Origin: Blastococcus_B deserti
GTDB taxonomy: Bacteria; Actinomycetota; Actinomycetes; Mycobacteriales; Geodermatophilaceae
DNA length: 64,000 nt
NCBI RefSeq assembly: GCF_042682525.1
Contig: NZ_JBHUHP010000010.1
Coordinates: 395,358 to 459,357 of the forward strand
Direction: 5' to 3'
The position numbers and the translations under genes are program-made. Positions within the stretch are counted from its first letter, which is position 1. Each line of letters starts with the position of its first letter. The notes beneath the pieces were generated by a model, which saw nothing but the letters and a program-made list of their open reading frames with translations, was not told where the DNA came from and did no database searches. Shown piece by piece: positions 1 to 7,860 of the stretch.

Positions 1-30
1 GGCCCCGTCGACCAGCTGCTGGGGGGCTGA
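1..30 (+). CDS. 3' end of a truncated upstream gene (perhaps tctB)
   Basis: The first 30 bases read in frame as nine residues ending DQLLGG and a TGA stop, one base before the GTG of the next gene. Such tight spacing fits an operon in which the small membrane subunit TctB precedes TctA, as is usual for these transporters. A TctC C-terminus is equally possible, since the second TctC in this window ends in LLGG. Identity cannot be decided from nine residues. Confidence 0.35.
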   Translation, partial: GPVDQLLGG

Positions 31-31
31 G

Positions 32-1804
32 GTGGGGATCCTCGAAGGACTCGGCCAAGGGTTCGCGGTCGCCCTCGACCCGACGAACCTGCTCTACGTC
101 TTCATGGGCGTGCTCATCGGCACGGTCATCGGCGTGCTCCCCGGTCTCGGGCCGACCGCCACGATCGCCCTCCTGCTGCCGCTGACCTACGCGATCGAAC
201 CGGCGACGGCGGTGATCCTGCTCGCCGGCATCTACTACGGATCCATGTACGGCGGCACCATCACGTCGGTCCTGCTCCGCCTGCCGGGAGAGGCCGCCTC
301 GGTGGTGACGACGTTCGACGGCTACCAGATGGCCAAGCAGGGACGGGCCGGGCCGGCGCTGGGCATCGCGGCCGTCGGCTCCTTCATCGGCGGCGTCCTC
401 GCCGTCGTCGGGCTCGTCCTGCTGGCCCCGCCGCTGGCCGACCTCGCGGTCACCTTCGGGCCGCCGGAGTACGTGGCGCTCACCGTGCTCGGCATCCTCA
501 TGGTCACCTACCTCGGCAGCGGCTCCCCGCTGAAGAGCCTCTCCATGGCCGCGCTCGGCCTCCTGCTGGCCACCGTGGGCCAAGACCCCATCACGGGCAC
601 GGCACGCTTCACCTTCGGGCAGGTCTCGCTGTTCGACGGCGTCGACTTCGTGGCAGTGGCCATGGGGCTGTTCGGCGTGGGGGAGATCCTGCACAGTCTC
701 GAGCGGACCGGGAAGGTCCAGGCGGTCACCAGGAAGATCACGCACATATGGCCGACCCGCAAGGACTTCCGCGAGTCGGCCGGTGCGATCGGTCGGGGCT
801 CGGTGCTCGGGTTCGTCATCGGTGTGCTGCCCGGCGGCGGCGGCGTCATCTCCTCCCTCGCCTCCTATGCGCTCGAGAAGCGCCGGGCGAAGGATCCGAG
901 CCGCTTCGGCAAGGGGGCCATCCAGGGCGTCGCGGGCCCCGAGACGGCCAACAACGCGTCGTCCACCTCCGCCTTCATCCCGTTGCTCACTCTCGGCATC
1001 CCGGCCAACGTGGTGCTGGCGCTGATCTTCGGCGCGCTGCTGGTGCAGGGCATCACGCCCGGCCCGCAGCTCATCTCGGAGGAGCCGGAGGTGTTCTGGG
1101 GAGTCATCGCCTCCATGCTCATCGGCAACCTGATGCTGCTCGCCCTCAACATCCCGCTCGTCGGCGTGTTCGTCCAGCTGCTCCGCGTCCGGGCCGGGAT
1201 CCTCGCGGCCTTCGCCCTCGTGGTCACCATGGCCGGCGTGTTCTCGGTGAACAACGACGTCTTCGACATGTGGGTCGTGCTCCTCTTCGGCGTCATCGGC
1301 TGGCTGATGAAGAAGACCGGGTTCGAGCCGGGCCCGCTGGTGCTGGCCTTCGTCCTCGGTTCGATCATGGAGCGCGCCTTCCGGCAGTCGATGCTGCTGT
1401 CGGGGGGCAGCCTCGACATCTTCGTCACCCGCCCGCTGTCCGGCGGGCTGCTCGCCGTCATGGCCCTGGTCATCCTGCTCAGCGTGATCGCCGCGCGCCG
1501 CCGGCGTGCCGTGTTCGGTCACGTGGCCCCGGAGGACGTGGCCTCGGAGGAGGTGGCCTCGGAGGAGGTGGCCTCGGAGAAGGTGGCCTCGGAGGAGGTG
1601 GCCCCGGAGGAGGTGGCCCCGGAGGACGTGGCCCCGGAGGACGTGGCCCCGGAGGACGTGACCCCGCAGGAGGGGGCCCCGCGGGACGCCGACCTGGCCA
1701 CGCACATCCCGCCGCCGGTCGGGGGTGGCGCCGGCAGGGCCTCCGGGTCCACGAACGCCGGTCGCGGCGGTGCGACACCACCGAGGAACGAGGGAGAACG
1801 ATGA
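32..1804 (+). CDS. tctA: Tripartite tricarboxylate transporter permease TctA, with a repetitive C-terminal tail
   Basis: Large integral-membrane subunit of a tripartite tricarboxylate transporter, which takes up carboxylates delivered by a TctC binding protein. The family signatures are visible: VLPGLGPTATIALLLPL near residue 34, VLPGGGGVISS near residue 263 and GIPANVVLALIFG near residue 323, in an almost wholly hydrophobic protein of 590 aa. TctA proteins are usually about 500 aa. Here the last membrane segment ends near residue 490 and is followed by a charged tail of some 95 residues containing ten copies of VA(S/P)E(E/D/K), encoded by a 15-bp tandem repeat. Start is GTG; the gene overlaps the following tctC by four bases (ATGA). 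Confidence 0.93.
   Translation: MGILEGLGQGFAVALDPTNLLYVFMGVLIGTVIGVLPGLGPTATIALLLPLTYAIEPATAVILLAGIYYGSMYGGTITSVLLRLPGEAASVVTTFDGYQMAKQGRAGPALGIAAVGSFIGGVLAVVGLVLLAPPLADLAVTFGPPEYVALTVLGILMVTYLGSGSPLKSLSMAALGLLLATVGQDPITGTARFTFGQVSLFDGVDFVAVAMGLFGVGEILHSLERTGKVQAVTRKITHIWPTRKDFRESAGAIGRGSVLGFVIGVLPGGGGVISSLASYALEKRRAKDPSRFGKGAIQGVAGPETANNASSTSAFIPLLTLGIPANVVLALIFGALLVQGITPGPQLISEEPEVFWGVIASMLIGNLMLLALNIPLVGVFVQLLRVRAGILAAFALVVTMAGVFSVNNDVFDMWVVLLFGVIGWLMKKTGFEPGPLVLAFVLGSIMERAFRQSMLLSGGSLDIFVTRPLSGGLLAVMALVILLSVIAARRRRAVFGHVAPEDVASEEVASEEVASEKVASEEVAPEEVAPEDVAPEDVAPEDVTPQEGAPRDADLATHIPPPVGGGAGRASGSTNAGRGGATPPRNEGER
1523..1672 (+). repeat. 15-bp tandem repeat in the 3' part of tctA
   Basis: Ten consecutive 15-bp units of the type GTGGCCTCGGAGGAG, with C/T and C/G variants, keep the reading frame and encode VA(S/P)E(E/D/K) pentapeptides (residues about 498-547). 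Early and late units are of the CCCCGGAGGAC type and the middle ones of the CCTCGGAGGAG type, which suggests duplication by slippage or unequal exchange. Confidence 0.95.
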
Positions 1805-2769
1805 GACCGACGCGTGCGCTCGCCGTCCTGCTGGTCCTGTGCACGGTGCCCACGGGGTGCGCCACCCAGGCCGGCTCGGAGGACGCGGCGGAGTACCCGT
1901 CGGACGACATCCGGCTCCTCGTGCCGTACTCGGCCGGCGGGCCGACCGACATCGCGGCGCGGGCACTGGGCCGGTACATGGAGTCGGAGCTGGGCCAGAC
2001 CGTGGTGGTCGAGAACCTTCCCGGCGCCTCGGGAGCCACCAGCTACCTCGAGCTCATCTCCTCGCGGCCCGACGGCCACACCCTCTCGATGACGGCCCTG
2101 CCGACGGCGGTGCTCAACTACCTCGGCAACGACGTGGGTTACACGCGGGAGGACTTCGCGCCGGTGGGGGTGGTCACCCAGGTGCCCTCGGGCATCGTGG
2201 TGCCGGCCGGCTCGCCCTACCAGGACCTGGAGTCGCTGTTCGCGGCGGCCCGGCAGGACCCGGAGGCGATCAGCGTGGCCACCCCGGGAGCCACCAACAC
2301 GCACGCCGCCGAGACCCGCCGGATCACCGACCTGTACGACGTCCCGCTGACCGTGGTCCCCTTCGAGGGAGCATCGGAGGTGCAGACGGCGCTGCTGGGC
2401 GGCAACGTCTCGGCCGGCTTCATCAACCTCTCGCAGGACGCGCTGCCGGCCATCGACGCCGGCGACCTGCGGGTGCTCGCCGTGGGCACCAGCGAGCCGC
2501 TGTCCTACGTGGACGCACCCACCTTCGTCGAGCTGGGCTATCCCGAGCTGGTGCAGAGCACCACGACGTTCGGCGTGCTGGCCCCCGCCGGCACGCCCGA
2601 GGAGATAGTGCAGCGACTGGAGGAGACCCTCCGCGCCGCGTCGGAGGACGAGCGGGTCGTCGAGGCGCTCGACCCCCGCTACGTCCCCGAGGAGTTCATC
2701 GGCAGCGACGGCCTCGGCGCCCTGTTCGTCGAGGCCGAGGAGACTTTCCGCGATGTCGTCGGCGACTGA
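1801..2769 (+). CDS. TctC-type carboxylate-binding lipoprotein (first copy)
   Basis: Extracytoplasmic solute-binding protein of the Bug/TctC family, 322 aa, which captures a carboxylate and hands it to TctA. The N-terminus is a short lipoprotein signal with the lipobox cysteine at residue 20 (VPTGC). The family motifs IRLLVPYSAGGPTDIAAR, VVVENLPGASG and PDGHTL follow. The start overlaps the tctA stop (ATGA), so the two are translationally coupled. A second, clearly paralogous TctC lies at 5829-6809 in the same operon; two binding proteins may widen the substrate range of one permease. Confidence 0.9.
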   Translation: MRPTRALAVLLVLCTVPTGCATQAGSEDAAEYPSDDIRLLVPYSAGGPTDIAARALGRYMESELGQTVVVENLPGASGATSYLELISSRPDGHTLSMTALPTAVLNYLGNDVGYTREDFAPVGVVTQVPSGIVVPAGSPYQDLESLFAAARQDPEAISVATPGATNTHAAETRRITDLYDVPLTVVPFEGASEVQTALLGGNVSAGFINLSQDALPAIDAGDLRVLAVGTSEPLSYVDAPTFVELGYPELVQSTTTFGVLAPAGTPEEIVQRLEETLRAASEDERVVEALDPRYVPEEFIGSDGLGALFVEAEETFRDVVGD

Positions 2770-4441
2770 CACCACGGCGTCCCGAGCCACGGGCACGACG
2801 ACCGGAGCCGACGAGCTGGTCCGAGCCCTGCGACTGCTCGGGGTGGACACCGTCTTCGGCCTCCCCGGGGTGCACAACCTCGCCGTCTGGGAGGCCGCCG
2901 CGGCCGCTGGTCTGCAGGTGCTGGGTGTCCGGCACGAGCAGACGGCGGTGTACGCGGCCGACGGGTACGCCCGGGTCACGGGGCGGCTCGGGGTCGCGGT
3001 CGTGACCACCGGACCGGGAGCCGCCAACACCCTGGGCGCGACCGGGGAGGCCAACGCCTCGGGGTCCCCGGTGCTGGTCGTCGCCACCGACATCCCGTCG
3101 ACCCTGCGCCGTCCGGGCGTGTACCGGGGGGTGCTGCACGAGACCCGGAACCAGGCCGCCATGTTCGGTCCGGTCACGAAGGCGACCGTGGTGGCGGCGG
3201 CCGCCGGAAACCTGCACGCGGACACGCTGCGGGCCGCGTCGGTGGCGCTCCGACCGGCCACCGGGCCGGTCTACCTCGGTGTGCCGACGGACTTCCTGGG
3301 TGCGCCGATCCCGGCTGCGCAGTCGGTCCCGGTCGCCCCGCCCACCGTGCCGCCGGTCGACGAGGGCGCGGTGACGGAGGCCATCGGCCTGCTGTCATCG
3401 GCCCGCCGTCCGCTGATCTGGGCCGGCGGCGGAGCGCTGCGCTCGGGTGCCGGGCAGGTACTCGGTGAGGTCGCGCTCCGGCTGGCCGCTCCTGTGGTGA
3501 CGACGTTCAACGGCCGGGGTGTCCTGCCCCCCGACCACCCGTGCCTGGTGCCAGGCCCGCCGCACGTCCCTCCGGTCGGCCGGCTGTGGGACGAGGCCGA
3601 CCTGGTGCTGGCGGTGGGGAGCGACCTCGACGGCATGACCACGCAGAACTGGTCGATGCCCCAGCCGCCGGTCCTCCTGGCGGTGAACGTCGACGCCGCC
3701 GACGCGGGGAAGAACTACCGGGCCGATCTCGTGGTCGAGGGCGACGCGGAGGCGGTGCTGACACGGATGCTGGACGACCTTCCCGAGCGCGGTGACCTGC
3801 CGGCGCTCCGGTCGGGGCTGGCCACCGTCGCCGAGCAGGTGCGGCTGCTGGTCGACGAGGACGAGCCGCAGGCGACCGCGCTGCTCGCGGCGTTCGACCG
3901 CATCGCACCGTCGACCGGCGCGCTGTTCGTCGACATGTGCATCCCGGGCTACTGGCTCGCCGGGTTCCACCGGGTACCCGGACCGCGGCGACTGGCGTAC
4001 CCGATGGGGTGGGGCACGCTGGGCTTCGCCTTCCCTGCCGCCATCGGGGCGGCGTCCGCCGGCCCGGGGCGCACCGTCGCGGTGGTCGGCGACGGCGGGT
4101 TCCTCTTCGCCTGCGGCGAGCTGGCCACGGTCGCTCAGGAGCGACTCCCGCTCACCGTGGTCGTCGTCGACGACGGGGGTTACGGGATGCTCCGCTACGA
4201 CCAGCAGCACGCGGGGGTGCCCACCCGCGGGGTCGACCTGACCACCCCCGACTTCCGGGCCATGGCCGAGGCGTTCGGTGTGCCCGCTCGTGCGGTCACC
4301 GGTCTCGGGTCGGACTTCGCCGCCGTCCTCGCCGAGTCCGTGGCCGAGACCGGCCCCAACCTCGTCGTGGCGGACGCCGCCCTGACCCCACCGCCGTCCA
4401 CGTCACCCCGGTGGTACCGACGTGGGGGCGGCCGGGCGTGA
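2753..4441 (+). CDS. Thiamine-diphosphate-dependent enzyme of the acetolactate synthase family
   Basis: A 562-aa ThDP enzyme with the three-domain layout of acetolactate synthase, benzoylformate decarboxylase and relatives. The conserved glutamate that activates the cofactor is E62 in GVRHEQTAVYAADGYAR, followed by the TTGPGAANTL loop; the ThDP/Mg motif begins at GDGGFLFACGELAT, but ends in DDGGYG instead of the usual NN. No regulatory small subunit is next to it, which argues against a housekeeping role in branched-chain amino-acid synthesis. Lying between tctC (17-base overlap) and CoA-transferase genes, it probably decarboxylates or cleaves the imported acid. The real substrate is unknown; sulfoacetaldehyde, oxalyl and 2-oxo acid enzymes are all within this superfamily. 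Confidence 0.8.
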   Translation: MSSATDTTASRATGTTTGADELVRALRLLGVDTVFGLPGVHNLAVWEAAAAAGLQVLGVRHEQTAVYAADGYARVTGRLGVAVVTTGPGAANTLGATGEANASGSPVLVVATDIPSTLRRPGVYRGVLHETRNQAAMFGPVTKATVVAAAAGNLHADTLRAASVALRPATGPVYLGVPTDFLGAPIPAAQSVPVAPPTVPPVDEGAVTEAIGLLSSARRPLIWAGGGALRSGAGQVLGEVALRLAAPVVTTFNGRGVLPPDHPCLVPGPPHVPPVGRLWDEADLVLAVGSDLDGMTTQNWSMPQPPVLLAVNVDAADAGKNYRADLVVEGDAEAVLTRMLDDLPERGDLPALRSGLATVAEQVRLLVDEDEPQATALLAAFDRIAPSTGALFVDMCIPGYWLAGFHRVPGPRRLAYPMGWGTLGFAFPAAIGAASAGPGRTVAVVGDGGFLFACGELATVAQERLPLTVVVVDDGGYGMLRYDQQHAGVPTRGVDLTTPDFRAMAEAFGVPARAVTGLGSDFAAVLAESVAETGPNLVVADAALTPPPSTSPRWYRRGGGRA

Positions 4442-5103
4442 TCGACAAGCGCGTGGCCACGCTCGCCGACGCCGTCGCCGGCATCCGCGACGGCGCCACC
4501 GTGCTGGTCGGCGGCTTCGGCAACTCCGGCGTCCCCGTGGAACTCGTGCACGCGCTGCTGGAGCAGGGGGCGAGCGGCCTCACCGTCGTGACCAACAACG
4601 CGGGCAGCGGGGAGACCGACATCGCAGCGCTCATCCGTGAGCACCGGGTGCGGAAGATCATCTGCTCGTACCCGCGGTCGGCCGGGTCGGTGTGGTTCGA
4701 GAAGTTCTGGCGCGCCGGTGACATCGAACTGGCCCTCGTGCCGCAGGGCACGCTGAGCGAGCGGATGCGCGCTGCGGGCGCGGGTCTCGGCGGCTTCTTC
4801 ACCCCGACCGGCGCCGACTCCCTGCTGGCTGAGGGCAAGGAGGTCCGCATGATCGGCGGTCGCCGGCACGTGTTCGAGGAGCCGTTGCCCGCCGACGTCG
4901 CGCTGATCAAGGCGTACCGGGCCGACCGCTGGGGCAACCTGGTCTACCGGACGGCGGCCCGCAACTTCGGCCCCACCATGGCGACCGCGGCCCGGCTCAC
5001 CGTCGTCCAGGTGGACGAGTTTGTGGAACTCGGCGAACTGGACCCCGAATGCGTGGTCACGCCCGGCATCTTCGTCGACCGTGTCGTCGAGGTGGCGACG
5101 TGA
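4438..5103 (+). CDS. 3-oxoacid CoA-transferase, alpha subunit
   Basis: Subunit A of a family I CoA-transferase (ScoA, PcaI and AtoD type), 221 aa, which moves CoA between a donor acyl-CoA and a carboxylic acid. The glycine-rich region GATVLVGGFGNSGVPVELV and the stretch VVTNNAGSGETDIAALI are typical of the alpha chain. I chose the GTG at 4438 because it overlaps the preceding stop (GTGA) and places the conserved N-terminus MIDKRVATLADAVAGI correctly. With the beta subunit it should activate the product of the upstream steps as a CoA ester. Confidence 0.88.
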   Translation: MIDKRVATLADAVAGIRDGATVLVGGFGNSGVPVELVHALLEQGASGLTVVTNNAGSGETDIAALIREHRVRKIICSYPRSAGSVWFEKFWRAGDIELALVPQGTLSERMRAAGAGLGGFFTPTGADSLLAEGKEVRMIGGRRHVFEEPLPADVALIKAYRADRWGNLVYRTAARNFGPTMATAARLTVVQVDEFVELGELDPECVVTPGIFVDRVVEVAT

Positions 5104-5795
5104 TCCGGCCGCTGTCCCCGACGGAGCTGGCCCGCCGGGTGGCCCAGGACATCCCCGACGGTTCCTACGTGAACCTCGGCATCGGCCTGCCGACGCTGGT
5201 GGCCGACGTGGTGGGTCCTGACAAGGAGATCGTCTACCACAGCGAGAACGGCATCCTGGGCATGGGGCCGGCGCCCGCCCCCGGTCGGGAGGATCCCGAG
5301 CTGATCAACGCCGGGAAGCAGCCCGTCACCCTGCTGCCCGGGGGGTCGTTCTTCCACCACACCGACGCCTTCGTCATGATGCGTGGCGGTCACCTCGACG
5401 TCAGCGTGCTCGGCGCCTTCCAGGTGTCGGCCGAGGGCGACCTCGCGAACTGGGCCACCGACGACGCCGCGATGCCGCCCGCGGTCGGCGGGGCGATGGA
5501 CCTGGCCGTGGGCGCCAGACGAGTGCTGGTGATGACCACCCACACCACGCGCGACGGGCGCCCCAAGATCCTGTCCCGCTGCACCTATCCGCTGACCGCC
5601 GCAGGCGTCGTCGACCGCATCTTCACCGACCTCGCCGTTCTCGACGTGACCCCCGGCGGGCTGGTCGTCCGCGAGGTGGTCAGCGGGCTGGGCCGCGACG
5701 ACCTGCGGTCGGTCACCGGCGCGGAGCTGAGCTTTCCGGACGACGTCGTCGAGCTCCACCCGACCGGCCCGGACCCCTCCGGGCCGCCCGGCTGA
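5100..5795 (+). CDS. 3-oxoacid CoA-transferase, beta subunit
   Basis: Catalytic beta subunit, 231 aa, partner of the preceding gene. The active-site glutamate is E49 in the SENGILGMGP motif, and the GIGLPTLVADVV and AMDLAVGARRV regions are as in ScoB and PcaJ. The GTG start overlaps the alpha-subunit stop (GTGA), so equimolar synthesis is expected. It is followed after 33 bases by a second tctC, which ties the enzyme to carboxylate uptake. Confidence 0.9.
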   Translation: MIRPLSPTELARRVAQDIPDGSYVNLGIGLPTLVADVVGPDKEIVYHSENGILGMGPAPAPGREDPELINAGKQPVTLLPGGSFFHHTDAFVMMRGGHLDVSVLGAFQVSAEGDLANWATDDAAMPPAVGGAMDLAVGARRVLVMTTHTTRDGRPKILSRCTYPLTAAGVVDRIFTDLAVLDVTPGGLVVREVVSGLGRDDLRSVTGAELSFPDDVVELHPTGPDPSGPPG

Positions 5796-5828
5796 CCGGT
5801 TCCACCCGCTCCCGCCCTGGAGGCAACG

Positions 5829-6809
5829 ATGCCCCGTGCTCCCCGCGCGCTCGCCGCGTGCGCCGTCCTGGCCCTGCTCGCCGCCTGCGCCGACGAGGGC
5901 GGCGGGTCCCCGGAGGAGGCGGCCGCGGACTACCCGACCGAGGAGATCCGGCTCCTCGTGCCCTACGCGGCCGGCGGTCCCACCGACCTCACCGCCCGTG
6001 CCTACGGCGCCTCCCTCGAGGAACAGCTCGGCCAGACCGTCGTGGTCGAGAACATGGAGGGCGGCTCGGGCGCCATCGCCATGCAGGAGCTGGCGGGCGC
6101 GGAGCCGGACGGGCACACGTTGTCCCTCGTCACCGCGGGCACCCTGGTGCTGACCCCGCTGGCCAACGAGGTCGGGTACACGAAGGACGACGTGACACCG
6201 ATCGGGGTGATGGCAGAGGTGCCCTCCGTCCTCGCCGTGGGCTCCGCCTCCCCGTACGCGACGGCGGAGGACTTCTTCGCCGCCGCGGAGCAGAACCCGG
6301 GAGGCATCACCGTCGGGACGCCGGGCGCGTCCACGCCGCAGGGGATCGAACTGAGGCGGCTGAACGAGGAGTACGGGGTCGAGGTCACCATCGTGCCGTT
6401 CAACGGCAACGCGGAGATGACCACGGCGCTGCTGGGCGGCAACGTCGACGCCGTGCTCATCAACGCGTCCTCGGACGTCACCGAGAACATCGACGCCGGC
6501 GCTTTCCGGCCGCTCGCGGTGTCGACGGAGGAGCGGCTGCCCTGGCTGCCGGACACGCCCACCCTCGTCGAGTCCGGGTTCCCCGAGCTCACCCTCTCCG
6601 GCTCGACCTTCGGCCTCGCCGGTCCGGCCGACCTGCCGGAGGACATCGTCACCGTGCTCGAGGACGCGCTGCAGACGGCGCACGGTGAGCCGGCGGTCGT
6701 CGAGCAGATCGGGGAGGAGTACATCCCCGAGGAGTTCCGCGGCGCGGAGGACCTGCGGCAGCTCCTGGACCGCACCCAGGAGGTCTACGAACCGCTCCTC
6801 GGCGGGTGA
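5829..6809 (+). CDS. TctC-type carboxylate-binding lipoprotein (second copy)
   Basis: A 326-aa Bug/TctC binding protein with a lipobox cysteine at residue 20 (LLAAC) and the motifs IRLLVPYAAGGPTDLTAR, VVVENMEGGSG and LLGGNVDAVLINAS. It matches the first TctC along its full length, including a shared PEEF motif near the end, so the pair arose by duplication. A clear ribosome-binding site (GGAGG) lies seven bases before the ATG. It closes the transporter/CoA-transferase operon; no second permease follows. Confidence 0.9.
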   Translation: MPRAPRALAACAVLALLAACADEGGGSPEEAAADYPTEEIRLLVPYAAGGPTDLTARAYGASLEEQLGQTVVVENMEGGSGAIAMQELAGAEPDGHTLSLVTAGTLVLTPLANEVGYTKDDVTPIGVMAEVPSVLAVGSASPYATAEDFFAAAEQNPGGITVGTPGASTPQGIELRRLNEEYGVEVTIVPFNGNAEMTTALLGGNVDAVLINASSDVTENIDAGAFRPLAVSTEERLPWLPDTPTLVESGFPELTLSGSTFGLAGPADLPEDIVTVLEDALQTAHGEPAVVEQIGEEYIPEEFRGAEDLRQLLDRTQEVYEPLLGG

Positions 6810-6867
6810 CGCCTGCTGCGGGGTGGCTCGCCTGGCCAGGAGTCTCCGACACCGGTAGGCATGGCCC

Positions 6868-7860
6868 ATGCCGGTGATCGGGTTCCACAACTCCCACGAG
6901 CAGATCCATCCCGCGCAGCTCCTCGAGGACGTGCGGCACGCCGAGGAGGTGGGCTTCACCGCCGCGATGTGCTCGGACCACCTGACCCCGTGGAACCCGA
7001 GGCAGGGCCACTCCGGCTTCGCGTGGTCCTGGCTGGGTGCCGCGATGGCGACCACGTCCCTGCCCTTCGGGGCCGTCAACGCGCCCGGGCAGCGCTACCA
7101 CCCGGTGATCGTCGCCCAGGCCATCGGCACCCTGGGCGCGATGTTCCCCGGCCGCTTCTGGCTGGCCCTGGGCAGCGGCGAGGCCATGAACGAGCACGTG
7201 ACCGGCGACAAGTGGCTGCCGAAGAAGGCGCGTGACGCCCGCCTCCGCGAGTGCGTCGACGTCATCCGGGCACTGCTGGCCGGCGAGGAGGTCAGCCACG
7301 AGGGGCTGGTCACCGTCGAGCGGGCCAAGGTCTACACCTTGCCCGACCAGCAGCCGGCCCTCGTCGTCCCGGCGGTCAGCGTGGAGACCGCGCGACGGGG
7401 GGCCGCCTGGGGCGACGGGCTGGTGACGATCAACCAGCCGCACGACAAGCTGCGCGAGATGGTGGACGCGTACCGCGAGGAGGGTGGCCGGGGCAAGGTG
7501 GTCCTCCAGGTCCATCTCAGCTGGGACCCCGATCCCGACCGGGCCCTGCACATCGCGCACGACCAGTGGCGCAGCAACGTGTTCCCCCCGCCGCTGTGCT
7601 GGGACCTCGACAGCCCGGAGGCGTTCGAGCAGGCCAGCGCGCACGTGGCCCCGGAGGACGTCACCGGCGCCGTCCTCGTCTCGGACGACCTGGGGCAGCA
7701 CGCCGCCTGGCTCGACGAGTACGCCGCTCTCGGGTTCGACGAGATCTACCTGCACCACGTCGGGCAGGAGCAGCGCGGCTTCCTCGACGCGTTCGGCGAG
7801 AAGGTGCTCACCCAGCTGGACGTGAGCACCCCGGGGCCGGCGGTCGCGGCCCCGCGATGA
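6868..7860 (+). CDS. Luciferase-like flavin- or F420-dependent oxidoreductase
   Basis: A 330-aa TIM-barrel protein of the bacterial luciferase-like family. The features seen are GFHNSHEQIHP at the N-terminus, the DHLTPW motif near residue 38 and the FWLALGSGEAMNEH stretch near residue 95, which resembles F420-dependent glucose-6-phosphate dehydrogenases and a related set thought to use FMN rather than F420. The stop overlaps the start of a GH13 gene (ATGA), so the two products are coupled. A TAGGCA hexamer six bases before the ATG looks like a -10 box and would give a leaderless message. The substrate is unknown. Confidence 0.82.
   Translation: MPVIGFHNSHEQIHPAQLLEDVRHAEEVGFTAAMCSDHLTPWNPRQGHSGFAWSWLGAAMATTSLPFGAVNAPGQRYHPVIVAQAIGTLGAMFPGRFWLALGSGEAMNEHVTGDKWLPKKARDARLRECVDVIRALLAGEEVSHEGLVTVERAKVYTLPDQQPALVVPAVSVETARRGAAWGDGLVTINQPHDKLREMVDAYREEGGRGKVVLQVHLSWDPDPDRALHIAHDQWRSNVFPPPLCWDLDSPEAFEQASAHVAPEDVTGAVLVSDDLGQHAAWLDEYAALGFDEIYLHHVGQEQRGFLDAFGEKVLTQLDVSTPGPAVAAPR

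Noticed and set aside
1523..1672. Regular 15-bp repeats as a CRISPR array
   Set aside because: Units are contiguous without spacers, keep the reading frame of tctA and vary by codon-neutral or conservative changes.
4944..7079. A 711-codon open frame on the minus strand opposite the CoA-transferase and TctC genes
   Set aside because: It is the mirror of genuine coding sequence in GC-rich DNA; composition is His/Arg/Gly/Val-rich with no domain, and the plus-strand genes have clear families.
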